A stretch of DNA of 64,000 bases from Flaccisagitta enflata (GCA_965153355.1 OZ231128.1:49786001-49850000), one strand, 5' to 3'. Shown: positions 36,641 through 48,777, counted from the first letter of the stretch. Program-made: numbers and translations. The notes: generated by a model not told the origin, from the letters alone.

Positions 36641-36963
36641 TCGTAGTCATCTTTGTTGTTGTCGACCTCATTTTTTTTTCTGTCGTTGTCGCCTTCACTT
36701 GCAGGTGCGGGTTTGCGTCGGCTGAATTGAATTGAATTCAAAACCCTGTTTTAGGCAGCGTTTCGGACTGATCTGATCTGAGACGTATTCGACTATATTC
36801 GGTCCTTCTTGATACTGGCGCGTTTTCGGCGTGAGAAGGAAACCTTGAATTCACGGTCTAAACGCATACCGACATCCCGATTTATATCTATTTATATTCA
36901 TATTTATATTTATTCAAAATCACACTCATCGTCTACATGCATCGGCAAGAACAACAGCAACTA

Positions 36964-37219
36964 CAGTAGATCTCATCTAGACTTGAGATAACGGGGCAAG
37001 TGAAGTAATGGGACTGATTTTTGGAATATAAACTTCTCAAAATATCTAAAGATATTGTTATTTTAGCAGAAATATATAGAAATATGTTTCCTTGGCAACC
37101 AATTATCATGGGGGATGAATCATTCTTTTATCAGTTTATATTTTGAATATCAGCTTCCTAGCTTCATTTTTATTCCATGATGCTTGCCCCGTTATCTCCA
37201 GTCTAGACGAGATCTACTG
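36964..37219. mobile_element. 256-bp TA-inserted element, CAGTAGAT ends
   Basis: The inverted ends are CAGTAGATCTCATCTAGACT and CAGTAGATCTCGTCTAGACT, continuing into GATAACGGGGCAAG. TA is at 36,962-36,963 and 37,220-37,221. Termini match the 506-bp element at 34,510 but the internal sequence differs. Confidence 0.88.
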
Positions 37220-37221
37220 TA

Positions 37222-38250
37222 CATTTGGTAGGAAACACAGAAACCTTTATTTGTTTCCAGCCTTTATTGACCAGGACACAATCCTTGTCCGGACTTCGGG
37301 TTCCATGACCCATTGACAGCCAATTGGATGCCAATAAAAACTAGAGAGTCGGACAGCTGAAAAGAAAGAAAGAGACAGAAAATTGAGATGGAGAGGATGA
37401 GAATTTAGGCCACCTCGTTTCTCTTTGAAATTTATGTTGAAAGGTTATGGAAAAAAGAGTTTATGTGTACTTGCCTTTCGTATCATTAATACAGCAAATC
37501 TTTTGTTTTGACTGATGTTATGACTTGAATTATGACGCACACTTGATCCTAGAGAGAGAGGAGCTCCTCCTGTTGTGTATGTTAAATGACTGGTGAGGGA
37601 TGTGTAAGGGCGTTTTGGCTTTATGTTAATCATTGGGACACCTGCTGGCCGAGAAAAAAAATAAGAAAAACAGAATAAGAAAATTATGTCAGACAGTATC
37701 TGGAAACACACCTTAATTCCTGCTCGCTGCTCAGCCTTAACCTTGGGAAGCCCCATTGATTTCACCCATCCTTAGGCAGATATCCCCTCATAAGAAGGAT
37801 GTTACCTAGCAAAGTCAGTAAATAGACAAACGACGGGACCAATGCTTTGAAAACTTGTTTGCTTCGCTTTGGTAGGATTAAATAAGATGAGACGATGAAA
37901 TGATCTCATCATGTTGGAACAAAGACGGCATTGTCATCCTCTCCTTTGAAAACAAAAAAGAGATCAAAGCTTCATTGCCTCTCATAATGGGTTTGTTTGG
38001 GAATTTTTTTTTTTTTTTTTTTTTTTTTTTTGTCTCTTCTTTACGTTTCTTCGTTCAAGCTCTAGTTTTGTCAATGCTCGATGCGATGCTTACGTCTGTA
38101 ATGGAACAAATCCTCGACGTTGTTACATTCTTACAGCTTTGACGGATTGTTCGAACAGAAATGATCAGAAATGATCAGTGCATCAAACTCGATACATTAA
38201 CCATTTCAGTTATCCAAAATCAATTGCGGTAATGGAGTTCATTTGTTTCT
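37222..38250. other. Unassigned stretch
   Basis: No gene recognised. A run of about 26 T lies at 38,006-38,031. A 5' TCCG-core-like fragment (AGTCACGTGCTTTGCAACT) is at 38,255-38,273 without core or 3' end. Confidence 0.35.
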
Positions 38251-38554
38251 TTTTAGTCACGTGCTTTGCAACTCTGGTCTATTTTTGCTTATATACATAT
38301 AAGAAATTTAAAGTAATAACATGATGGGCCAAAACGTTTTCATCCGCAATATGTAATTTCCGTTACCCTTGGATCCGATGTGGCGGATATATCAGTTTAA
38401 TTTTTTCCTTTTGACTTTTTTATTCATTTGATGTCTATCAAGATTTCTAAATTCTCAACTTCTAAATATTCATACCACTGTGTCGCTCTGTGCTGGTGCC
38501 GACCATCCCAGATCTTTGAGTACGCTTGTTCCAAGTCATTATTCATTTTTTTCC

Positions 38555-38738
38555 TTTTCGTTTTTTTTTTCTCTCTTCATTTTTTTCTTAATTCGTCTCT
38601 TTTCTTTCTTTCTTTTTTCTGTTGTATTTGTTTCTTAATTCGTTTCTTTTCTTTTTTTTCTTTCTTTGTTTCTTTCTTTCTTTGTTTGTTTGTTTCTTTC
38701 TTTCTTTCTTTCTTTTCTTCTTTTCTTTCTTCTTCTTC

Positions 38739-38771
<33 letters not shown>

Positions 38772-38813
38772 TTTCTTTCTTTCTTCTTTCTTTCTTTCTT
38801 TCTTTCTTCTTCT

Positions 38814-38847
<34 letters not shown>

Positions 38848-38988
38848 TTTCTTTCTTCTTTCTTTCTTTCTTCTTTCTTTCTTTTCTTTCTTCCTTTTCT
38901 CTCTTTTTTCTTTCTTCCTTTCTTCCTTTCTTCCTTTCTTTCTTTCTTTCTTCTTTCTTTCTTTCTTTTTGCTTTCTTTCTCTCTTTT

Positions 38989-39019
<31 letters not shown>

Positions 39020-39026
39020 CTTTTCT

Positions 39027-39059
<33 letters not shown>

Positions 39060-39137
39060 TTTCTTTCTTCTTCTTTTCCTTGCCTTTGTTCTCTTCCTTC
39101 CTTTCTCTCTTTGTTTCTGTTTCTTGTTTCTTCCTTC

Positions 39138-39169
<32 letters not shown>

Positions 39170-39172
39170 TAT

Positions 39173-39227
<55 letters not shown>

Positions 39228-39228
39228 C

Positions 39229-39284
<56 letters not shown>

Positions 39285-39300
39285 TTTTATTCTGTCTTTC
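38555..39300. repeat. (TTTC)n degenerate polypyrimidine tract, about 750 bp
   Basis: Long TTTC runs with CTTC, TTTG and CCTTT variants; the purest part is 39,175-39,285. The 346- and 358-residue open frames are Phe/Leu/Ser or Lys/Glu/Arg read-through. Confidence 0.95.
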
Positions 39301-39444
39301 TTTTTTTCTGTTTTTCGTTTCTTCCTTTTTTCCCTTTTTCGTGTTTGTATTTCTTTCTTACACCCATTTTTCCCTCTTCTTTCCCGCCCGGTGTATTCTT
39401 GTCGTTTTCCAGTTTTCATTCCATTTGTATCTCTCCACGTTTTT

Positions 39445-39628
39445 AGTCGCGGACAAGCGACTCTATAAGAGGCTTTGTCCGTCCGTCCGTCCGTCCGTCC
39501 GTCCGTTGGTTGGTTGGTTGGTTGGTTGGTCGGTTGGTCCGTCACACTCGAGTCGAAAAGTGGGAAAACACGCTTTTCCGCCCCTGCCCACCCGTCCGCG
39601 ACTGGTATTGGCCGTGTATCCGGCCTTG
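39445..39628 (+). repeat. TCCG-core family copy, intact
   Basis: The hairpin AGTCGCGGACAAGCGACT follows a T-run. Then come CTATAAGAGGCTTTG, (TCCG)6, (TTGG)5, TCCGTCACACTCGAGTCG and AAAAGTGGGAAAACACGC. The 3' end is CTGCCCACCCGTCCGCGACT, a GGCCGTGTATCCGGCC hairpin and TTG, followed by a T-run. This is one of the clearest copies for defining the family. Confidence 0.88.
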
Positions 39629-40130
39629 TTTTTGTCAGAGAATGAATTATCATGAAGCTTCCATCTTGGTGATCTGTCTTTCAATCCAAGATACTACAAT
39701 CTTCCTCAAGATGGTTGTAACACTAACAGGATACGCATTTCCGACAAGACGGTATCAACCGATTTTCCTTCAATCAGCGCCCGGGCGCTAACATAGGGGG
39801 CGTTGCTAGTCAGAGAAAATCGCGTTTTTAACAGGTCACTCGGTCGCTCGCTATGTTCGTTTGCTTGCACCGCTAATTCTGCTCACTCCACTTACTCGCT
39901 ACGCAGCGCTCCGCTTCACTACGCTTGCGTCACTTGTTGCTCCATTCATGGGCTCACTCACTCACTTCGCTCACTCCCTTGTGGGACAGTGAAATTTATA
40001 AATATGTGTTCACACTGTAAACGCATTCAATGGGAACAAACGTGTTTTTCATCTTCACAAGACACACGCCCAAAATGGGAGAATAGCATTTCCCCCTGAT
40101 GAGTGCCCCTCAAATACTTGCCACATAGTT
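39629..40130. other. Unassigned stretch with GCGC palindrome and CTCACT-rich patch
   Basis: GCGCCCGGGCGC at about 39,778 is a perfect palindrome followed by TAACATAGGGGGCG. From about 39,836 to 39,980 there is a patch rich in CGCTCACT/CTCGCTACG-type words, too irregular to be a microsatellite. No gene is recognised. Confidence 0.35.
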
Positions 40131-40132
40131 TT

Positions 40133-40307
40133 TTATCGCAATTCCATAACCCGCTATGTCGGTCCCTCGGTCCGTTGGTCTGTTGGTCAGTTGGTGATGC
40201 TTAGCTTTTTCGGCGTTTACGACCAGATTTGACATTACTCAGTTAGCCTTTTTATCACTGCCCCTGCCCACACGCGGGGGACTTGGGTAGCCGTGTATCC
40301 GGCCTTG
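40133..40307 (+). repeat. TCCG-core family copy, 5' hairpin lost
   Basis: CCATAACCCGC, TCGGTCCCTCGGTCCG core, CTGCCCACACGCG, a GGGTAGCCGTGTATCCGGCC-type 3' hairpin and TTG. The 5' end (ATCGCAATT) no longer forms the usual hairpin. Confidence 0.65.
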
Positions 40308-40309
40308 TT

Positions 40310-40910
40310 TGATGTTCACTTTGTAATGACTCATTACCTACTAGGTCATTAAGCAAAATTATAATTGATTTAAGTGGGACGACGGGCTGTTGAAAAGGAG
40401 GAAGATGAATGGAGGATGTTCAAAGATTAAACAAAAAAATTCAGGTGAAATTTGAAACATGCAAAAGGACAAAAAAAAGTTTATTTTGGCCAGAAGAGTT
40501 CGATGCCTGTTATAACAACAATTATGATAAACTGTTTTTCTTCCGTTAACTCGCTTCGATGCTGAAAAATACATAACAATGCTTTTCAGAACGGCGCGCA
40601 TATATATCATTCTTAAATAACTGTGATTGACGCAACTTTTGAGTCAAGCCGGTCAGGCCTTCATGGCGAACTTGCCAAATGCACAATTTCCGTACCTACA
40701 TAAGTGGCTTTTGCCCATCTGAATTTTTAGACACTAGCTTCAAACTTTTTTAATTTCTAAACTGATTGACTGTAATGACTCTGCTTGACAACAATTTCTT
40801 CATCTTTCAAGGCTGCTAAATTCTAACATGGGGTGGCGCAAAACTGTTGTTCACAACTTATTCAGAAAAAAATGTCGTAAAAAAAAAACTGTTGTTGACA
40901 ACTTATTCAA
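40310..40910. other. Unassigned stretch
   Basis: No gene or element recognised. A roughly 20-bp phrase, ACTGTTGTT(C/G)ACAACTTATTC, occurs twice at about 40,842 and 40,889. Confidence 0.3.
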
Positions 40911-40913
40911 AAA

Positions 40914-41169
40914 CAAGTACCCCGGGGGTACAACGATGCGTCCACATGCGGCTTAGATCGTAAATGACATTCTTACTAAAACTGACAAGCTCAGACAGAC
41001 AAACTCTCTCTCTCTCTCTCTCTCTTCTTCCAAACATTGCATCAGCCCTATATCAGAACCTAAAATGAAGAAATCGACTTGTGATCGCGACAACTCGAGC
41101 GTGACGGACCAACGGACCGACGGACCGACGGACGGACAAAGCCTCTTATAGAGATGCGTGGACGCATCT
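40914..41169 (-). repeat. TCCG-core family copy, AGATGCGTCC variant
   Basis: Minus strand. The 5' hairpin is AGATGCGTCCACGCATCT, then CTATAAGAGGCTTTGTCC, (TCCG/TCGG)n, and ACGCTCGAGTTGTCGCG. The 3' end is GGACGCATCGTT, the hairpin GTACCCCCGGGGTAC and TTG, then a T-run. Both ends and both hairpins differ in sequence from the common type but keep full pairing. A (CT)9 lies inside, near 41,005-41,024. Confidence 0.85.
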
Positions 41170-41294
41170 AAAAAAAACCAAAAGATCCAATATGCAAAGC
41201 AATGAGGAGTCAGTTTAAATGGCACTAGTGTTTCAATTCTTAGGGCCTATTATGTCAGTGGACAATTAAATGACTTTTGGTCCAACCCATTTTT

Positions 41295-41442
41295 AGTGGC
41301 GGACACGCGACTCTAGACCTTGCCGTGTCGGTCTGTCCGTCTGTCCGTCCGTCCATCCGTCACAATTCTGAATTGCGAGCGGTTTTCTCATAACTGCTCC
41401 TGCCCAACCGTCCGGGACTAAATTTACATGGATCCGGCCTTG
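41295..41442 (+). repeat. TCCG-core family copy, slightly decayed
   Basis: AGTGGCGGACACGCGACT, CTAGACCTTGCCGTGTCGG, (TCCG)n, and CACAATTCTGAATTGCG. The 3' end is CAACCGTCCGGGACT, then TACATGGATCCGGCC and TTG. One base in each hairpin strand is mismatched. Confidence 0.75.
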
Positions 41443-41582
41443 TTTCTGAACACAACGAAATTGCACGTCTATATCAAACAATGAACTTTCTTACTAGAAT
41501 GATTCAATGATTGATTACATTACGGTTCTAAAACATTTCTTTTTCTTTCAAATGACAAAAAGAATTAAGAAGGAAGTACGAG

Positions 41583-41704
<122 letters not shown>

Positions 41705-42016
41705 GAGAATTAAAGAATGAAAACAAGTGATTTAGGAGAGCTTAGGGGACAAAGTTTCACCGTTATGTAGTAGCGAATGATCATTTTAATGATTTTATCT
41801 TTGGCTTTGAAATGAAGCGCAATTCGTTAAACCAAGATAAGACATTTTTTATTCATTGTTGAAAATTCCGATGAGTCGAAACAAATTCTTTCGATTATAC
41901 AAAATTTAAAGTATTAAAGGGGCGCTTCTTGTCTTTTGTCGTTTCAAATCTTGAAGTCGGCGTACATCGATAAAATGGTTACTGAATGGTGAAAGATAAG
42001 GGAGAACGTGTGTGTG

Positions 42017-42062
42017 TGAATGAATGAATAAATGAATGAATGAATGACTGAATGAATGAATG

Positions 42063-42121
<59 letters not shown>

Positions 42122-42123
42122 TT

Positions 42124-42191
<68 letters not shown>

Positions 42192-42275
42192 ATCAATCGA
42201 TCAATCGATCAATCAATCAATCAGTCAACCAATCAGTCAATCAATCAATCAACCAACCAATCAATCAAACAGTTT
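42017..42275. repeat. (GAAT)n then (CAAT)n microsatellite
   Basis: About ten GAAT units (42,017-42,062) and about fifty CAAT units (42,065-42,270) with CGAT, CAGT and CAAC variants at the right end. Confidence 0.95.
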
Positions 42276-42377
42276 ACAATCTAAAAATGGATGAATGAGG
42301 GATAAAAAATTGAATAAAGGAATGAAGGAATGAGAGAAAGAACTAAAGAGAGTAACAGATGATTTGATAAAGAGTCT

Positions 42378-42796
<419 letters not shown>

Positions 42797-42986
42797 GGAA
42801 AAAAGGAAGGAAGAGAGAGAAAGAAATCTATCGAAAGAAAGGGGTGCCTGTGTACCGACGACGCCATTGGGGAGGATCAGCTGCCAATTTTCTCACTCTC
42901 ACTCCTCTGTTGTGCTTCACACTGAGTAACCATTGCGAATCAATCATTTAACATTTCTCATTTCATAACTCGTCTCGTGTCTTTTT

Positions 42987-43235
42987 AGTCGCGTGCTACG
43001 CGACTCTACACCCTGCTTTGTCGGTCCGTCCGTCGGTCCGTCGGTCCGTCCGTCCGTCCATCCATTGGTCCGTCCGTCGGTCCATCCCTCGGTCCGTCCG
43101 TCCATCCGTCACACTTTACTTTTTTTGGTTTTTTGCGGTCTTTGGCCTCACTGCTCCTGCCCAAGTGATAGTGTGACCTCATATACGGCCCCTGCCCACC
43201 CGCACGCGACTGGGGTAGCCGTGTATCCGGCCTTG
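42987..43235 (+). repeat. TCCG-core family copy, AGTCGCGTGC variant
   Basis: The hairpin is AGTCGCGTGCTACGCGACT, then CTACACCCTGCTTTG and about 90 bp of TCCG/TCGG/TCCA units. Next are CACACTTTACTTTTTTTGG, CTGCTCCTGCCC, GCACGCGACTGGGGTA, a GCCGTGTATCCGGC hairpin, and CTTG. The 5' GTGC and 3' GCAC match each other and differ from the GGAC/GTCC copies. Confidence 0.85.
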
Positions 43236-43299
43236 TTTTCCTAAGTCCTAAGAAATGAATGATTATCAGAAGCGATCTCCAGTCTCCAGTCTCTGCCGC

Positions 43300-43365
43300 A
43301 CCCGCCTCCTCCTCCTCCTCGTCCTCCTCCCTCCTCCTCTGCCTCCCCCTCCACCCCCTTCTTCA
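43300..43365. repeat. CTC-rich patch
   Basis: Imperfect CTC/CTCCTC repeat with CGTC and CCCC variants. Between 43,440 and 43,526 lies a 3' TCCG-core fragment (TGCCCAAATGC, GGTAAACGGCC, TTG). Confidence 0.6.
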
Positions 43366-43605
43366 ATTGGTTTGCACCGATAAGATTGAAAATATCAAAT
43401 TGGAAGTTTGTTGCCCAATATATTCAAAACTCCTATATTGTATATCCGTCTGTCCATCAAACATTCGGTTTTTGCGGCGGTTTTTTGCATGACTGTTTCT
43501 GCCCAAATGCATGGTAAACGGCCTTGTTTACATAGTTCCTGTGCACTTTTTGTTGTCTATATGAGCCGCGTAAAAGTCTCGAATGGCGGAAAGGATTTTT
43601 TCATT

Positions 43606-44098
<493 letters not shown>

Positions 44099-44409
44099 TT
44101 GCCCCTCCAGTAATTACGTTTTCCTATAATCAATGTGCGCCAAGGGGTGGTCGACCTGTCTAGAGCTTCATTGCATGGTTGAGGATTTTAACCTTTGTTG
44201 AAAAGACTCATTTATTGCGGGATTGGAAAAGGTGACGCTACCTTTTTGCTACCTCCCCTCCCCACCCCCCACCCCCAATACCCCTTTCTCATATGGCCAT
44301 AATGAGAAATCAAATGATTGAAGACTGAAGATATAAAGATTTAAAATGTGTTATACGCGGATCTACATTATTCTTGGGTCCGTTAAAGCGGGGTGAAACT
44401 GCTATCGCA

Positions 44410-44945
44410 AAAGCATATGTTGGGATTATACGTTTATTCGTCCGTCCATCCGTCCATCCGTCTCCCCTAGGCCCTCTCAGGCCTGAAATCTGCACTCTCA
44501 GGCCTGAAATCTGTCCTCTCTGGCCAGAAATCTGTCCTCTCTGGCCAGAAATCTGCCCTCTCAAGCCTTGAATCTGAGAGGGCAGATTCCAGCCCTGTGA
44601 GGACAAATTTCATGCCTGTGAGAGCAGATTTCAGGCCTGAGAGGGCAGATTTCAGGCCTGAGAGGATAGATTTTAGGCCTTAGAGGGCAGATTTCAGGCC
44701 TAAGAGGGCAGATTTTAGGACTGAGGGGGCAGATTTCAGGTCTAAGAGGGCAGATATCAGGCCTAAGAGGGTAGATTTCAGGTCTGAGAGGATAGATTTC
44801 AGGCCTGAGAGGGCAGGTTTCAGGCTTGAGAGGGCAGATATCAGGCTTGAGGGGGCCTGGGGGGGGACAAACGAACGCAAAAACGAACAAAAGTCCCCCA
44901 GTGATCTACTAGACTTTGTCCCCTTCGGGGCCGATGCCCAAAAAG
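44410..44945. repeat. GGCC-hairpin family relative with inverted 21-bp minisatellite
   Basis: About five units of CTCTCAGGCCTGAAATCTGC orientation (44,470-44,570) switch to about fourteen units of the opposite orientation (GATTTCAGGCCTGAGAGGGC, 44,575-44,855). The array is therefore itself an inverted repeat. A G-run follows (44,859-44,865), then CCCCTTCGGGGCC and GATGCCCAAAAAGC. TCCGTCCATCCGTCC lies at the left. The Pro-Leu-Arg-rich open frames are repeat read-through. Confidence 0.7.
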
Positions 44946-44949
44946 CAAT

Positions 44950-45550
44950 ATTGTTCGGCGCCAACTGACTTGGAGGTGAGATCTGGTACATGGAGCTACG
45001 ATTTGAGCCTCGAAAACTATGTTTGGGTCTTATTTGGACCGCAAGGCTGTGATTTCAGAACTTTGGTCATAAATGCTGAGGAGGGGGGAAAGGCAATGGG
45101 ACGGAGACAAGTAAGGTCCATATCTGAAGACCAAAAGCTCACGTCTTATCGGATAACATTAAACAACCGACACAGTATTTGTAGAAGCGAATAAATAGCG
45201 ATTGGTTGATATGGCGTATGAATTATTCACATTTCACACAGTAAGCAGAAAAAAAGCCATGATTCCCATGAATGAAAGCTTTGTCAATAATCAATCACAG
45301 TCATTACTGTGAAGCGACATAAAGCATGCCCTCTTCTTCGCCTTCTTTTATATATTTCGCACGCAGTCAAACACATTCCGTCTTTTTTTCACTTGGCATG
45401 AAATTCGTCCATTATTTATTTTTGTTTTTTGGGTTTTTTTTTACTTTCGCATGTTTGACTCCAGTCTCCTGATATAAAAAGGCTAACGAACATTTCAACT
45501 ATTTTTTTCCTTCATATTTCATATCTATTCATTCTTTTAGGGAAATCTTT
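44950..45550. other. Unassigned stretch
   Basis: No gene or element recognised beyond two or three worn minisatellite-like units near 44,985-45,060. Confidence 0.3.
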
Positions 45551-45555
45551 TTTCG

Positions 45556-45962
45556 CTTTTGGGCAGCGGTCCCCAAGGAGTCGATGACCTATGCTTTCAC
45601 ACTTATGGGTAATTTTCTCTTCCTTCACCTTCACCTTCTCCTTCTCCTTCTCCTTCTCCTTCTCCTTCTTCCGTTTCTCTTCTCCTTCTTTTTCCCGCCA
45701 CCCCTGGCTTCAGCGAGGAGAAAATTATTCCTCATATGTGTGAAAGCATATGTCATCAACCTCTTTAGGCTGCAGCCTAAGAGGAACTCAACAATAATCA
45801 CAAACTACACAAGGCATGGTCAGGCCCTCCCAGACCCCTTTACTTGTTCCCATACGTATGGAAATTCACCCCATTGACCCTGTGTTCTGCAGGATATTGG
45901 CCCTTTGGAGCTACTGCCCGGCTCATCATCTGATCACCTCAAGCAGGGCAGCGGGTACTGCT
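45556..45962. repeat. GGCC-hairpin family relative with (CTTCTC)n core
   Basis: GGGCAGCGGTCCCC, GTCGATGACCTATGCTTTCA, ATTTTCTCTTCC, then (CTTCTC)n at 45,620-45,675. Next are GGAGAAAATTATTCC, ATGTGTGAAAGCATATGTCA, a worn 3' hairpin, and a reversed 5' family end (AGCAGGGCAGCGGGTACTGC near 45,942). The minisatellite is replaced by a hexamer repeat. Confidence 0.6.
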
Positions 45963-45989
45963 GACCATGTGTGATTCTTGGATTGCTTG

Positions 45990-46440
45990 TTCTTCTCTTT
46001 CTTCTCTTTCTTCTTTTTCTTTTTCTTCTTCTTCTTCTTCTTCTTCTTCTTCTTCTTCTTCTTCTTCTTCTTCTTCTTTTTCTTCTTCTTCTCCTTCTTC
46101 TTCTTCTCCTTCTTCTTTTTCTTCTTCTTCTTCTCCGTTTTCTCCTTTCTTCTTCTCTTTCTCGTTTTTCTTTTTCTTTTCTTTTTCTTTTTTTTTTTTC
46201 TTTTTCTTTTTCTTTTCTTTTTCTTTTTCTTCTTCTCTTTCTTCTTCTTCTTCTTTTCTTCTTTCTACTTCATCCATATCTTCTTCTTCATCTTCTCATC
46301 TTCTTCTTCTTCTTTTTCTTCTTCTTCTTTTCTTCTTCTTTTTTCCTTCTTTTTCTTTTTCTTTTTCTTCTTCTTCATCTTCATCTTCTTCTTCATCATC
46401 ATCTTCTTCTTCTTCTTCTTCTCATTCTGCTTCTTTATCT
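45990..46440. repeat. (TTC)n-rich polypyrimidine tract, about 450 bp
   Basis: TTC runs mixed with TTTTTC and CTC variants, then CATCTT. One strand is almost pure pyrimidine to about 46,260. The 112-198-residue Ser, Leu, Phe and Glu open frames are artefacts. Confidence 0.95.
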
Positions 46441-46444
46441 TCCT

Positions 46445-47310
46445 TCAAAAAATCGATTAAATCGTCTGGTTTTTGTGGTCTCCGTTCACACAAGTTGATC
46501 ACCCATGAAAATTGTTCATTGCACAATGCACAGAACTTGGGCAGTAGGATTGGTGAATGGTGAGTGGAGTGGAAGAGGGAATTGGCAAATCCAGGACCAA
46601 TCAAAAAACAGCATGGCACTTGTTGACTCAAAATTGACGAAACGGACTTAATTTTCGGTAGATTTATATGCAACTTTCCATGCTACAATGCACCAAAAAC
46701 AAATTGAAGGCCATAATACTACCTAGGACAAACTTGCAACACTAAGGGTATAAGTTCATTTAATCACCAATACAATGCAAGATAAATCAATTCAAGCAAA
46801 TATGTGTTTCATGTGTCCACCCTCGGCCTGAATGATCGATTTGTACCAACAAAGGCGGCTCCCGCCGTAGGAAAAAAGTCGTAAATGCGAGGTTTTGGAA
46901 TTTCATGTAATTGTTTTTGTCTGGTTGTCTGGTTGTTGGACAGACAGACGGACCAACAGACCAATGGATGGACTGACGGACAAAGCCTCTCATAGCGTCC
47001 AGAGTTGAAATGAGAGAGAGACTGTGCTGCCAGGATGCATAATCATCACCTGGGACATTTCAAAGTTCAAATAGACTTCAACTAACTCGATTCCTTGTTT
47101 TGGGGAAAAATGCAAAAAATACGAAAAAATATAAAAAGATTTAAAAAATCATAGCTCCAAAACTATCAATCGCACAGAATTTTGCTTAGCGTCATCTGAA
47201 AGAGGAGAATTAGCTCTTTCTTAGCTATTAATTTTATGCGTAGTCTCATTCTGCCCCCAAAATGTATCAACTTTCTCAAACGACTCATAAAACAAAGGGA
47301 AATCCATTTT
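46445..47310. other. Unassigned stretch, possibly the 3' flank of the Tc1/mariner remnant
   Basis: No gene recognised. A worn TCCG-core fragment lies at 46,930-46,990 (GACGGACCAACAGACCAATGG then GGACAAAGCCTCTCATAG). TCATAGCTCCAAAACTATCA near 47,149 matches a phrase shared by several elements here. Confidence 0.35.
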
Positions 47311-47317
47311 TCTCTGC

Positions 47318-47590
47318 AGGACTCAAAAAGACCGAAGGGACTTCGTCTCTTCGACTTTTTTCCAAATAACATTTTTAGGTAATCTGGTGTGACCTGTCTC
47401 CAAACCTTCTGTGCAGTTTTTTCTCAACCCCACCATTGATGTTGTACGCTCTTTTCGCTGCAGGTTCTTCATCTGACTAAAGAAGGTTTTTAATTGGATT
47501 GAATGCAGGCAAGTTGCCAGGCCACCTCTGGGACCTATTGTCGCCATTATCTACCCGTAAGATGTTGTAGATGGGTAGTGAAAGAGACTA
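47318..47590 (-). pseudogene. Tc1/mariner transposase remnant, C-terminal part
   Basis: On the minus strand one frame reads VDNGDNRSQRWPGNLPAF then NPIKNLL, matching the conserved block around the last catalytic acid of Tc1/mariner transposases (family pattern WPxNSPDLNPIENxW). The expected Glu of that block reads Lys here and a stop follows. After a frame change, KVWRQVTPDYLKMLF resembles the conserved segment that normally follows. The N-terminal DNA-binding region and the earlier Asp residues are not seen. The element is dead. Transposases of this type act by cut-and-paste into TA, the target of the many foldback elements in this window, but nothing links this copy to any one of them. Confidence 0.65.
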
Positions 47591-47599
47591 ACATCTTTT

Positions 47600-48020
47600 T
47601 TCATGATTTTCAAATTTTCATCATTTTTACGTTTTCTTGGGCCATTTCCAAACGAATTGTCCAAGATTTCCTTAGATTGCGTTAGATTTAAAGAGATTTC
47701 GATGAAAATTAAGAATCTCACCAAGATAAGGTCAAAATTTCTTCTAAAAGCCGATTTATCTCAGTCTAAAGCTGTTGCAATACTTATGGCCTAAGTAGTA
47801 TCAAATGAGGATATCAAGTCTTGATCTTATTGGGCACAAACGATGAATGGAAGAATGGCTTAACTTGAACGTACCCGTCTCTCATTTTTAACATTCTTTT
47901 ATATGCCAACATGTTCTCTTGATTTTCCTATAACGAGGCATTTTGTCTTATAGATATGACTTTTAACTGTCCTAGACGGAGACCAAGACGAAGAAAATAT
48001 TTATTCAGACATAAATATTT
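47600..48020. other. Unassigned stretch
   Basis: May include decayed upstream parts of the transposase remnant; no reliable frame is seen. GCTGTTGCAATACTTATGGCC near 47,771 resembles the terminal text of some Tc1-type elements, but no clear partner was found. Confidence 0.3.
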
Positions 48021-48027
48021 CTTCCGC

Positions 48028-48029
48028 CG

Positions 48030-48112
<83 letters not shown>

Positions 48113-48113
48113 A

Positions 48114-48160
<47 letters not shown>

Positions 48161-48191
48161 TCCCCTTTCTTTCTTTCTTTCTTTTTTTCCT

Positions 48192-48239
<48 letters not shown>

Positions 48240-48243
48240 TCCC
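48028..48243. repeat. (TTTC)n microsatellite
   Basis: About 50 units with a few TTAC, CCCC and TTTT interruptions. It is followed at 48,313-48,385 by a GTCATC/GTC repeat. Confidence 0.95.
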
Positions 48244-48316
48244 CTTTATTCTCTCGTCCTTAAGATCGTTGTGACCCCGTCACGCCGTCATCTCTTCCAG
48301 TGGGCTTGGCTGTCAT

Positions 48317-48350
<34 letters not shown>

Positions 48351-48389
48351 ATCATCGTACGCATCGTCGTCATCGTCTGTTTGTGCGGT

Positions 48390-48735
48390 TGCGGTTGAAG
48401 TCGTTTTACCAGCGTATGGTGGTGGCTTAAAGTCAAATTCAATTCTCCGCGAAAACAAAAAATGAGAGACGAAGAAATTTAATTTCATTGAGCAAACACA
48501 AGATGCGTGTTCGCGTCAACGAGCTTCCAGTTGCTATACACACGAGCATCCACGTCCACGCGCACGTACTTAGGGACGGAACGATGAAGGTACACAATGA
48601 ACCAATAAAGCTTAAAGAAGCGAAAAATACTGACGTTGACGGGACTTTTAGACTCACAAAAACTTACATGTACATGTATACACACGTCTTAACCCTTCTT
48701 ACTAAAAAAAGTTCAAAGATGTCTAAGTTAATGAA
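48390..48735. other. Unassigned stretch
   Basis: Mixed sequence with several 60-84-residue open frames in different frames and no domain recognised. Confidence 0.3.
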
Positions 48736-48739
48736 TGAA

Positions 48740-48741
48740 TG

Positions 48742-48772
<31 letters not shown>

Positions 48773-48777
48773 TGATT

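Noticed and set aside
38428-39655. Open frames of 274-358 residues rich in Phe/Leu/Ser or Lys/Glu/Arg
   Set aside because: Read-through of a degenerate (TTTC)n tract; all frames on both strands stay open for the same reason.
44310-44991. Pro-Leu-Arg-rich open frames that look like a structural repeat protein
   Set aside because: Unit length (7 residues = 21 bp) equals the minisatellite; the array inverts midway and has no conserved frame in other copies.
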